From Irineochytrium annulatum (lineage: Eukaryota > Chytridiomycota > Chytridiomycetes > Chytridiales > Chytridiaceae), in NCBI GenBank assembly GCA_027600665.1, contig JADGJL010000656.1, positions 1 through 16,202 of the forward strand: a stretch of DNA of 16,202 nucleotides, read 5' to 3'. The notes under the pieces are model-generated. The model saw only the letters and a list, made by a program, of their open reading frames with translations, did not search any database and had not been told where the DNA came from. Numbering within the stretch: the first letter of the stretch is position 1; the number at the start of each line of letters is the position of its first letter. Shown one piece after another: positions 1-8,480 of the stretch. The position numbers and the translations under genes were made by a program.

Positions 1-136
1 GATCCTTAGTAGAATCCCTGCAAATGTTTTTGTTTAATTCTGTTGAGATTATCCGGCGGTAATTATCGATTTAATTACAAGTGTGAAAAAAAAAACGGGG
101 AATAAAATGGGAAAAGCTAATAATCATTTTTCGCAG

Positions 137-1741
137 GATCCCATCCTCACGAAGAAATGGTTCGTCAAGTGGGGTCAGCGCGTCGTTCGATTCAGCATGA
201 CCCCGATCAACTACACCCTGTCCCTGAGCGCCATGTCGCAGGAGAAGCTCGAGTTCGTCCTCCCGGCCGTGTTCACTATCGGCCCCAAGGACGAGCCAGA
301 GTTCTTGCACAAATACGCCCACCTGTTGGCCGACACTGCGACGAAGCGGCCGGATCACTTGGAGGAGTTAATTAGGGGTATCATTGAGGGAGAGATGAGA
401 GTCATCGCGGCGTCCTTGACGATCGAGGAGATCTTCAAGGATAGGAAACCGGTCAAGGACTCGATCATGCATGGCGTGCAGAGCGAGTTGGATCAGTTCG
501 GTCTGGTTATTTACAACGCGAACATCAAGGTGAGTAATCATGCTCTTGTTATTCTTCTCGCGATGCTTATTCTTCTACCAACAGCAACTCCATGATTCTC
601 AAGGCTCCGAGTACTTCCAGGTTGGTCCTGCTTATCTACCCTCCCACATGCCTTCGTCACAACCTCTTTCTTATACATCCCTTCCTCCATCTGTACTTCC
701 AGTACATGCGTTTGAAGACCCACGAGGGCGCCGTCAACCAGGCCAAGGTCGACGTCGCTGAAGCCCGGTACAAGGGTGATGTTGGTGAGGCAGCCCGCAA
801 GGGTAAGACGCGCCAGGAGAACTCCAAGATCGAGGCCTCGACCGTTATCCTCGAGAACGAGAGGCAAGCCGAGATCGCCGCCGCCCAGACCGATCTTAAC
901 CTCAAGACTACCGACTACAACCTCCGCGTTAAACTCGCCCAGATCGACGCCGACAAGGCCGCCGAGCTCCGCGGGTTCGACCTCCAGAAAGCGATCGAGA
1001 CCAAGAAGGCCGCGGCCGAGGAGGAGAGGCTGAGGGCCACACAGCTTGCGAAGGCGAAAATCGATGCCGAGGGTGTTGTGGCGAAGGCCGATGCCGAACT
1101 GTACAAGTCGAAGAGAGAGGCCGATGCGAACTTGTACCAGCGAACCAAGGTCGAGGCGGAGGCAATGGTCGCGATGGCCGACGCCGATCTGTACAGCAAG
1201 CAGAAGCGGGCCGACGCCGCGCTCTACGCCAGTGTGAAGGAGGCCGAGGGTATTAAGGCGAAGTTTGAGGCGCAGGCTATCGGTCTGAAGGCTATCGGCG
1301 GCGCGTTCGAGTAAGTGTCTGCGCTTTCACTTATTCACTCATGTGTTGTGCATCGAGGTCTAACAACTGGTCGCTATTAGGGGCAACTCCTCTGCCATGA
1401 TCCAGTACCTCATGATGGAGAAGGGCATCTACCAGGATCTCGCCAAGGCCAACGCCGAGGCCGTCCGCGGCCTCAACCCCAAGCTCAACATCTGGACCAC
1501 GGGCGGCTCCGGCGAGGGCGGTTCCTCCGGCGGCGCGGGCGACCCGCTCCAGGCCATCAGGAACATGCAGAGCCTCATCCCGCTCGTGAGCGGCATCAAC
1601 GAGATGACAGGCATCACGCCGCCGTCGTGGTTGGGGACGTTGCCGGACAAGGCCGCTTCTGCGTCGAAGTCGCAGGACTTAAACAGGAACGTTGGGAGCG
1701 CATGGAACGGGGTGTCGCCAACGCCGGTCGCTAGTAGGTAA
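137..1741 (+). CDS. Flotillin (SPFH/prohibitin-domain membrane scaffold), 5' partial
   Basis: Flotillins coat the cytosolic face of membrane microdomains and endosomes as oligomeric scaffolds. Inferred exons are 137-529, 585-620, 703-1310 and 1381-1741, giving 465 visible residues in one frame. The first visible exon encodes the later part of the SPFH domain (KLEFVLPAVFTIGPKDEPEF). A 36-nt exon encodes GSEYFQ. The long third exon is the Glu/Ala-rich flotillin coiled coil, with repeated units such as ADAELYKSKREAD and ADADLYSKQKRAD. The last exon carries the conserved NSSAMIQYLMMEKGIYQDLA segment and a Gly/Ser-rich tail. Homology begins right after a good acceptor (ttttcgcag, ending at 136), so roughly the first 25-30 residues should lie on an exon left of the window. 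The in-frame ATGs at 83 and 107 lie in what looks like intron and are poor starts. Family call is very secure; exon ends are by eye. Confidence 0.94.
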
Positions 1742-2043
1742 CCCCGTCACTTGATCCCGTTTGAACTGTAGCAGGGATGGTGGTTAGGTAATATTCACTG
1801 TTTGATTCCCATGGAACTGTTCAACTTTGGCGAACTCGCTTCATTCTGTTGTTTACATGACTGTCTCCATCTTGTTTTCTTTTGTGCATTTGATCTCTTG
1901 GCATACCGATAGTATATCACCTCGATGTAATTAATTGACCTCTTTTATACTCTGTAATAATAATGGTAGTCTTATAGCATCACGTGCGTCCTGCAGCATA
2001 ACCGGTCGGACCTGAAAGTTGGAGTGCGTCAATTTCGCTGCTT
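1742..2043. other. Intergenic: flotillin 3' flank and isomerase 5' flank
   Basis: This 302-bp stretch separates two genes in the same direction. It is T-rich after the flotillin stop and holds AATAAT-type words near 1956-1963 that could serve as a poly(A) signal. A CACGTG palindrome sits at 1981-1986, about 60 bp before the isomerase start, and could be a bHLH-type binding site. No coding potential or RNA gene is recognised. Confidence 0.4.
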
Positions 2044-3036
2044 ATGCCGAAGCCAGCAGGGAACGCGAGTGTCGAGGTGAGGCCTACGCGTCGTCGACAG
2101 GCCGGGGCTTCGTAGGCGTCATGCCGCACCAGGACTGACTCCTTATGTCCATGAACAGGTCCTCGACCTCGGCTCCGGTGTGCGGGAGATCGCCTTCAAC
2201 CGCCCTGCCAAGTTCAATAGCCTCAACCCGGACACCTACGATGCCTGGCTCGCCGCGCTCCGGGAGGCCGCGGCCGATCCGGAGGTGCTTGTCGTGATCC
2301 TGACGGGGCGTGGCGAATACTTCTCGACGGGCCAGGAGCTGGCCATGCCGAACATCGAGGGGAGCCTGGAGGACTACCTCGAGGTCCGCGGTAAAGTCAC
2401 TCATGACATCGTCGACGCGATGATCGAGTTCCCGAAGATCCTAATCGCGGCTGTGAATGGGCCGGCGTTTGGTTAGTGTGCGCACGCACCGGCACCCTCG
2501 TGTTGACTACAGGTTTAGGCGTGGCATGCACGACCCTCGGGCTCTGCGACCTCGTCTACTGCACGCCAACTGCCACCTTCACGACGCCGTTCATGTCACT
2601 GGCGCTTGCGGTCGAGGGAGGCTCGAGCTTGACGTTCCCGCGCGTGATGGGCCCCGCGCGCGCGAACAGGATGCTTCTGCTCGGGGAGACGATGTCGGCG
2701 GACGAGTGGGAAAGGATGGGGATGATCTCGTAAGCGCTTCTTTCATTGGACGGGCAGGGTGTTAGGTCCCTCACACAGGTCACGGCCTACAACAGGAAGA
2801 TTCTTCCGAAGGAGACGTTCGTCAAAGACGTGCGCGACATTGCCCACAAGGCCTCGAAGCTCAGCCCCGTCGCGGTGGCCAAGTCGAAAGCCTTGATTGT
2901 CAACCAGCTGAGGGACCGCCTGAAGTCGACGAATGTGACGGAGCTTAACCTCGTCAAGGAGCGAATGCAGTCGGACGAGTTCATTGCCGCCGTCATGAGC
3001 TTCATGTCGAAGTCGAAGAAGAAGGCGAAGCTGTAG
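2044..3036 (+). CDS. Peroxisomal enoyl-CoA delta-isomerase/hydratase (crotonase fold, ECI2/Eci1-like)
   Basis: Crotonase-superfamily enzyme that most likely moves double bonds of unsaturated enoyl-CoAs so they can enter beta-oxidation. Inferred exons 2044-2076, 2159-2471, 2513-2729 and 2796-3036 give 267 residues. Key features are the NRP motif, the oxyanion-hole segments FSTGQE (about 66-71) and NGPAFGLG (111-118), and the block TPFMSLALAVEGGSSLTFPR, whose Glu150 aligns with the catalytic Glu of ECI2 isomerases. The protein ends KSKKKAKL; AKL with basic residues upstream is a PTS1 peroxisomal signal. The second intron is only 41 nt. The third acceptor (caacag, ending 2795) was chosen because it restores the family sequence MISKILPKETF. 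The start at 2044 is the first ATG joining in frame through a GTGAGG donor. Isomerase is favoured over hydratase because of Glu150; either is possible. Confidence 0.9.
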
Positions 3037-3475
3037 TTTGGGACAGCGTTTTGGACATCCGTCGGCGTGGATTCTTCATGGATTATTCCTTACCCCGTTC
3101 ACCAATTGCTTTCCCTTTCTGCAATTTCTAGGTTAAATTCATTTTGTGAGCATGCTGTTTGTCGATTCACTCATGCGGATAAACAATGTGGAAGAAGGAT
3201 TTTGAGAGGGATTGATGAGGAGACTGACAATACATTAAATTGGTAATGTGCTTCATTATGTAAACGTGACGTGGCGATAGAAGCTGGTTATGTTGAAATT
3301 CATCGCATCCTCGAGACCCACCCTCGGCAAAACGACAAACCAAAGGTGTATGCTTCCCTTCCGCAATCGTCCCAACTCTCTTAATCCAAACGATCAAAAC
3401 TGGCGGCATCGAAATAGGAGATGGTCGCCAGCGTGCCCCTACTCTCTCTCATTCCCTCTCCATCCGAATCCACTT
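3037..3475. other. Convergent intergenic region
   Basis: This 439-bp region lies between the stop codons of the isomerase (+) and CHMP1 (-). It is more AT-rich than its neighbours and should hold both 3' UTRs and poly(A) sites. The short ORFs here lack family features and the usual G/C third-position bias of neighbouring exons. No RNA gene or strong hairpin was seen. Confidence 0.4.
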
Positions 3476-4448
3476 TTACTTATTACTCAACTGCCGTAAC
3501 CTCTCCGTCAACTCATCCTGCTCCTTATCCGCCGCCGCGACATGCCCAACACCTCCCTTCACTACGCCAGGCATCTCGTCCATAAGCTCCAGCCCGTTCT
3601 CATCCGCCACCTTGTGAATAAGCTCCTCGACCTGATCCTGCGGCGTCGTCATTGCCGTCGTCTGGCTCATCGAGGACTCCATGTAGCCTGTCTGCACGTC
3701 GAGGTCCTCGAATTGGGACTCAAACTTGTCCATCACCATTGAGATCTAAAGTTATTGCGTGCTTAGCGCGAAGAAGGCGTGCACGATGCTGCAAACCTGC
3801 TCCAGGTTCATGCTCGCCATCGCCTTCTCCATCCCCTTCACGACGCCAGCCATCGACTGCGTCATCTTCCGCATTGTCACGGCAGTCTGCACCCGAGACG
3901 CGACAGCGTCTATCCGGGACGCGAGCCGGAGGAAGTTGAGGGACTCGTTTTTTTTCCGGATTGCGTTGGAGGCGTAGATCTTTGCACCTTCGGCATTATT
4001 TTGTTGAATTGCCTTTGTTACCCGACAAACCGAGAAGTTAGATTTGAACCCATTCCCTAAATAAATGTAAATCATATCTTACCTTCTTCAGCTTATCCTT
4101 TTCCGTCTTTTCATCCTTCGCCGCCTTCTTCGCTTCCCGCTCCAGCTGCTTCGCCGTGAACTGCAAATGTTGACGAAGGTAAGCGCACGTCCAGAAAAAA
4201 CAAATAGGACGGAGCAGAACAAAAAAATGCATGACAATACCTTGAGCTGGAACAAATGCTCTGAAAACGACAAAGAAAGTGAGTAAAGTTATTCCGGCAG
4301 CGTCACAGGTCCTCGACAACGAGCCATTGGTCCACACACGCCCGCCCTCCATCCCAACCCCCTCCCGCTTTCCAGCTGCCAAAAAACCACAAAGATATTC
4401 CACGACCACAGCGTCTCGTCCCGCCGGCTTACTTTCAAGCCCGCTCAT
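3476..4448 (-). CDS. DID2: CHMP1/Did2, ESCRT-III associated subunit
   Basis: ESCRT-III accessory subunit that recruits and regulates the Vps4 ATPase during multivesicular-body sorting and membrane scission. Inferred exons in transcript order are 4433-4448, 4241-4260, 4083-4160, 3797-4012 and 3476-3745, totalling 600 nt and 199 residues, the usual CHMP1 length. The N-terminus MSGLEKHLFQLK is assembled from a 16-nt and a 20-nt exon and matches the family closely. The basic helix 1 ([16 protein letters not shown]) is followed by the highly conserved block [20 protein letters not shown], then [17 protein letters not shown]. The acidic C-terminal half ends in [10 protein letters not shown] (187-196), a MIM1 motif that binds the Vps4 MIT domain. 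The first intron is 172 nt and contains a cluster of G runs. Gene identity is very secure, and all five exon phases join without a break. Confidence 0.96.
4341..4368 (-). other. G-run cluster (putative G-quadruplex) in CHMP1 intron 1
   Basis: On the transcript strand this stretch has six runs of two to five Gs: GGG, A, GGGGG, TT, GGG, AT, GG, A, GGG, C, GGG. Five of the runs have at least three Gs with loops of one to five nt, which fits the classic G-quadruplex rule. It lies in the 172-nt first intron. G triplets in short introns are known to promote splicing in other eukaryotes; a role here is inferred. Confidence 0.6.
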
Positions 4449-5430
4449 GGTTGATCAGTTCGCGGTAACGACTATTCGAGCCGATGTTGCTGGCAATAAA
4501 TCGGCTGACGAAGAGACCCTGGGACTTGCGGAGGCGGTGGGGGTTCTGCTGCCGCGATCGTGGAGGCACAAGGTCGTGATCTGGGTGAGCTCAACTTGGA
4601 ACTTTCGTGTTGACGACCTCTCTGCCAACTCGCCAACTCCAACCCGTTGGCAGATGGGCCTGATATCCCGGCCTTAGAGGCCAGTCCGGGCTCCCAGGCT
4701 TGCTGGATCGCCGCTGCCTGCTCAGCCGGCTTCGGGTCTGTCGGGGAGGACATATAGTGCAAGATACGTGCGCTGGATGCCTCACGGTCGCGTTGGCACG
4801 TGGTAGTATATCGCGGCCACACGACGACATTGGGCGCATGGTCCTCGTCGTCACGCGCCCCATTATGACGCTCGACTGCCGACAACAACCTTAGAGAATC
4901 TGCGCGCCATCGCTGGGAGCCGACTTCACAACGTTCAGGATCTCTGGATTGGACTGCCCTCGATCCCCCATGTACTCGAAAGGAATGGCACAACGAGTGG
5001 GAGCTGATTCTAGCCCCGAGGCTTTTGTCATTTCTGTACCTCGTACAGACCGGCTTTGTCGTTGTACTAGGCCGATTTGTCGCTGATCACCGCTTCAGCT
5101 GCGAACCAAGGAGAGGCGTTTATTGACGGCGCGTGGCACGGATTGCATAGACGCGCTCGATGGCGCTCGGCCGCGTTCTGCTAGGCCCTTTGTCGCCACC
5201 GAATTTTTTGTTTTAGTTGACGGTGATGACAGACGGAGGATGCGGTGCTGGATGAATGGTGTCAAAGTAAGGCATATATGAAAGAGATGCTAATAGCACT
5301 CAGTTAAGCCGGGAACTGTGTGGGATAATGAGCAGCACCTGGCAATGGTAGAGAGACATGTTGTTATGAAATACTCAACATAGAGTTACTGAACCAATTC
5401 AATAAAATGAGAGAAGGCACCAATTTATTT

Positions 5431-5525
5431 GCACGAAGTTTACCGGTACTGCAACATGAAAAGAATTGCTGGCTATCAGTTATTAGCACGTGAAGGCTTA
5501 ATAGAAAAGCATTAAGCATCAAAGC
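5431..5525. repeat. Degenerate direct repeat, copy A
   Basis: Shared words in the same order as copy B include ACGAA, CGGTA, TGCAACA, GAAAAG, GGCTTA/GGCTTTA, GAAAAGCATTA/GGAAAGCATTA and CAAAG. The match is imperfect with gaps, judged by eye. The copies start about 146 bp apart. Confidence 0.35.
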
Positions 5526-5576
5526 TTTACAAGCATAACGAATCCAGCTGAAGGTAAGAAGAAGGGTATCCATTTT

Positions 5577-5690
5577 GCGACGAAAGTTATGGCGGTATTG
5601 CAACAGAAAAGGAAGTGTGGGCAATGACTGAGAATAAGGCCTTAAATGGCTTTATGAAAGAAAGGAAAGCATTAGCTGTAAGCACCAAAG
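5577..5690. repeat. Degenerate direct repeat, copy B
   Basis: Second, slightly longer copy of the repeat starting at 5431, with small insertions relative to copy A. No terminal inverted repeats or target-site duplication were seen, so it is not assigned to a transposon family. Confidence 0.35.
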
Positions 5691-5780
5691 ATTGAATCTC
5701 GCGGAAAACAAACAAAAGAAATCGCTCATGCACCAAAGGTGAAAGAAGTCCACGCCGTCACTCTTGTGCCTCATCCTCAA

Positions 5781-7941
5781 TCACCTCCTCTCAACCATGA
5801 CCAAGTCCTCCACAACCCCTGCATTCTCAAACACCCACAGCGTCGGGAACACGCCGGACTCGCCCGTCCGCATGTTTGTCCCATACGACCACCCATCGGG
5901 GAACGCGACCCGCACCTCGACCCCGTCCCCCTCCCGCATCGCCATCTCGTCCTCACGCACGGCTACGAAGTCGCGGATTGCATAAGTGAGCGCGGGAGTG
6001 CGGAAGGTCGTGCCGACGCCAAATCGGGTTTCGTCGTCGTCGATGGTTGACGGGGTCGGTGTGATGAGGGATGCGGCCACGACATCGGAGTCCTGATCGT
6101 CGCCGGTCGACTCGGCCACAAGCAGCGTGTCCCGGAATCGAACCGTCCGCGCGGTTCTCCCGAAGCGGGGCAGCGTGCTCACGACCTCGGATTCGCGGCG
6201 GGCCGGCGGGTATGAAGGCGAGGGGTGCGGTGGCGTCGCTACGAACGGGACCTTGACGTCGTTCTTTGCCTCCGTGGTGGTGAACACCGTTGTTGTGGTC
6301 CGCAGGGTTGCACCCTGCGCGCCCGCGATGGACTCGACGAAGAAGTCCGACCCGCCGCCGTCGTCCTCCGCGATCGCGTCGCGGGCCTCAATCTTCTTCG
6401 CGTCGGGCCACGTGTCGACCTTCAGCGCGAGCTTTGGCGCGTCGTTGTTCCTCTTCCCGTCCTTCCGTTGTGGCGATTGCAACGCGGCCGGGGCTTCGAG
6501 GACGACGACAGCCGCTGCCTCGGCATGTACCGGCGTGTACACCGGGAACGGAAGGTCCTCCGTTCCACCCTCGGCGCTCCCGGTCTTCCTGCTTCTGAAT
6601 GGGCTCGTCATAAATATCGAATCCCTGTCAAGCGTCCCCTTCCTGCCAACCCACGACGGCATGATGTCCGCGCTCCTGCGACTGTGGGACGGGGAAGGCC
6701 AAAACATGCCTCGCCTTCGGCGATCGCGGACGCGCCGGGCGCGCTTGTGTAAGAGGAGGAGCAAGGTGAGGAGCAGGAGGAGGAAGAGGATGACGCCGGC
6801 GACAATGACAATGATCTGGAGGATTGTGATGCTGGAGGCCATAGTGGCGTTCGAGAAGGCGTTGCTGGCCGAGTTGGGGGCGTTCGCTGTGGAAAATTTT
6901 AGACAACTTTATAAGGGTGGGGGTATTTGGACGCACCGGTTACCTGGGCGTTGGTGGACATTGTTGGCGGGAGGCTTGGTAGGAGACGTCGTGGGTCGGC
7001 CGCTGCTGTGGGAGCGATGACGGGCCCGTTAGCCGTGTTGTTCATCTGAGTAGCGTTCCGGCTGATGCAGCAGGGATCTTGGGGCATGCTGGCGCAGAAG
7101 ATGGAAACGTCCTGGCCTGTGGCGGCTACGCCGAGTCCTTCATATGTGTAATAGTTAGCACGGAAAAATATGCAGCAAAAAGCAGCGAACCGCAGTTGAG
7201 ATCGGCTTTGGACACCTGGCATGTGCCTGACACCGATGCGCCGGCAGCTCCCGACGCAACACTAACGCAGGGCTCTCTGAGCTGGTTCAACGTCTGCGTG
7301 AAGGAGTAGAGCGCGGTGCCACATGCCGGCGATCCCCCCGATGTTGCGGTAAAATCCGCCATTTTCAGGAGCTGCCCGATCGAGGCCTGGAAGCTGGTGC
7401 ATGCGTATGGGCACGGCGGGGTCGGCGACGGCGGGTTGCCGGGAGTGGGTGTTGTGTAGCAGGAGACGGCGCTGCCCTTAATCAGGAAGTTGATGAGCAG
7501 CGTGGTCGTGTACCGCGGCACGCTGAATGTCGTGGCTGTCGAGTTGCTGGCACCAGGGAGCGTGACGTTCTGTATGAAGCGACGAGGATTAGGACTTGTT
7601 CGCAAACAATCAAGGGTCATTCATACCTGAAGGCACGAAAACATCTTCGACAACTGGATCTCCCACAGGGCAATCGCGGAGTCGATGTCCTCCGGCGTGC
7701 GCACCTTGTCGAATTGAGTGATCTTAAAGTTGGTGGGATTCGAGAGCTGCGAGAGGTAGGTCGGGTCCAACGCGAAGTTTGCGAAGGGGAGGCTTCCGTC
7801 GGCGCCGTGCAGGTATGCCTCAGAGGGGGCAAATGCGACGGCCGGCGCCGCGGGCGCGGCGGGAGTCGCTGCAGACGCGTTGAACATCGCCGTGACGGCG
7901 AGGACGCTGTCGCTGAGGGGGATGCAGGGGTGGACTGACAT
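5781..7941 (-). CDS. Single-pass membrane protein with Cys-rich ectodomain and C-terminal SH3 domain
   Basis: Inferred exons in transcript order are 7627-7941, 7191-7569, 6937-7137 and 5781-6886, giving 666 residues. The N-terminal half is rich in Thr, Ser, Ala, Cys and N-glycosylation sequons, as in a secreted or wall-facing domain (CASMPQDPCC). A strongly hydrophobic helix follows at about 318-343 (IIVIVAGVILFLLLLLTLLL), then the basic stop-transfer patch HKRARRVRDRRRR. A long Ser/Pro/acidic cytosolic linker leads to a C-terminal SH3 domain near 597-651, with YAIRDFVA, DGW, and GVFPTLWV as ALYDY-, W- and P-loop-like landmarks. The layout recalls fungal plasma-membrane sensors such as Sho1-type adaptors but with one helix, so it is not Sho1. 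No signal peptide is seen at the 7941 ATG, and the true start may be on an upstream exon. The donors GTTCGC and GTGCGT were chosen because they keep the frame. Confidence 0.72.
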
Positions 7942-8040
7942 GTCACGAAAATGGTCCTCCTTCAGCGGACTTCAACTTTCTCGACGCTGTTCACTGAAGG
8001 GAACTACATCATATTAGACGCCAACTTAGACACAGTCTGA

Positions 8041-8077
8041 CGGCTCGTTCCACGTGGGCCTTGCCCCACGGGAGCCG
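8041..8077. repeat. Imperfect inverted repeat upstream of the SH3 protein gene
   Basis: Outer arms CGGCTC and GAGCCG enclose inner arms CGTGGG and CCCACG around a six-base loop (CCTTGC), with an asymmetric bulge between the two stems. The left inner arm is part of a CACGTG box. It lies about 100 bp upstream of the predicted start and could be a dimeric factor site or a chance GC-rich hairpin. Confidence 0.45.
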
Positions 8078-8427
8078 CCGTAATCGTGCTGCGGCCTTCA
8101 TCTGCCGCCTGCTGACCATCACAATCTCCACTTTAGGAAACAGGCACTAATGTAAAAGCTGGGAACAGGATGATTTGGCGGAGGAATGCCATGTTAAAAC
8201 ATTTGAAGGTTGTTTTGATTGCGATAACTACACATTTGTCGCTAACATCGAGCATCACGTCAAGTTCTGCTGCTTCAATTTTAATAGCCGGGTGTGAAGA
8301 GAAGGTAATAAGGGTAACACTAGCAACGGCAGATTTGGTGTCAAGAGGAGCTTGACATATTGCAACTCCAGCCTTCACGATGTTGCTGATCCACTCGTGC
8401 CTCCCTTCAACATTAGCCGACGTAAAA

Positions 8428-8441
8428 AATAAAGCTTTATT
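8428..8441. terminator. Palindromic poly(A)-signal element downstream of CPSF73
   Basis: AATAAAGCTTTATT is a perfect 14-bp palindrome, so it reads AATAAA on both strands. On the minus strand the hexamer starts 40 nt after the CPSF73 stop codon, a normal distance for a cleavage and polyadenylation signal. Whether the plus-strand copy is used is unknown. Confidence 0.55.
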
Positions 8442-8480
8442 ACATTAGTGTGATGAAGATGAAACTATCAAATGCGTCTG

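Larger units (their letters stand above)
4449..5780. other. 1.3-kb region with no confident gene
   Basis: The region lies upstream of CHMP1 and downstream of the SH3 protein gene. The left part (4449-5280) is GC-rich. It contains several ORFs on both strands, none matching a family I recognise, including one open stretch at 4871-5127 (+) with a hydrophobic segment. The right part (5281-5700) is AT- and purine-rich and contains a degenerate direct repeat. It may hold decayed genes, but I see no complete one. Confidence 0.4.
7942..8480. other. Region between SH3 gene and CPSF73 3' end
   Basis: The 539-bp stretch should hold the promoter of the SH3 protein gene and the 3' UTR of CPSF73, both on the minus strand. 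It is AT-rich from 8130 to 8470. It includes an inverted repeat (8041-8077), a palindromic poly(A)-type element (8428-8441) and a short hydrophobic minus-strand reading frame (8190-8148) that could be a missing signal-peptide exon. No conserved gene is recognised. Confidence 0.4.

Noticed and set aside
83..136. Flotillin starting at the ATG at 83 or 107
   Set aside because: The residues encoded before 137 do not resemble a flotillin N-terminus, and a good acceptor ends at 136, so an upstream exon outside the window is more likely.
4472..4993. 173-codon minus-strand ORF upstream of CHMP1
   Set aside because: It is low in complexity and overlaps open frames on the other strand. It has no domain or targeting feature, and GC-rich DNA here often stays open by chance.
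6127..7020. 297-codon plus-strand ORF across the SH3 gene
   Set aside because: It is the antisense shadow of the large minus-strand exon, which has a membrane helix and an SH3 domain; the plus-strand translation has neither.
8133..8378. 81-codon minus-strand ORF in the AT-rich spacer as a separate gene
   Set aside because: It has no recognisable domain and its composition matches the noncoding spacer; only its last part was kept, as a possible signal-peptide exon.
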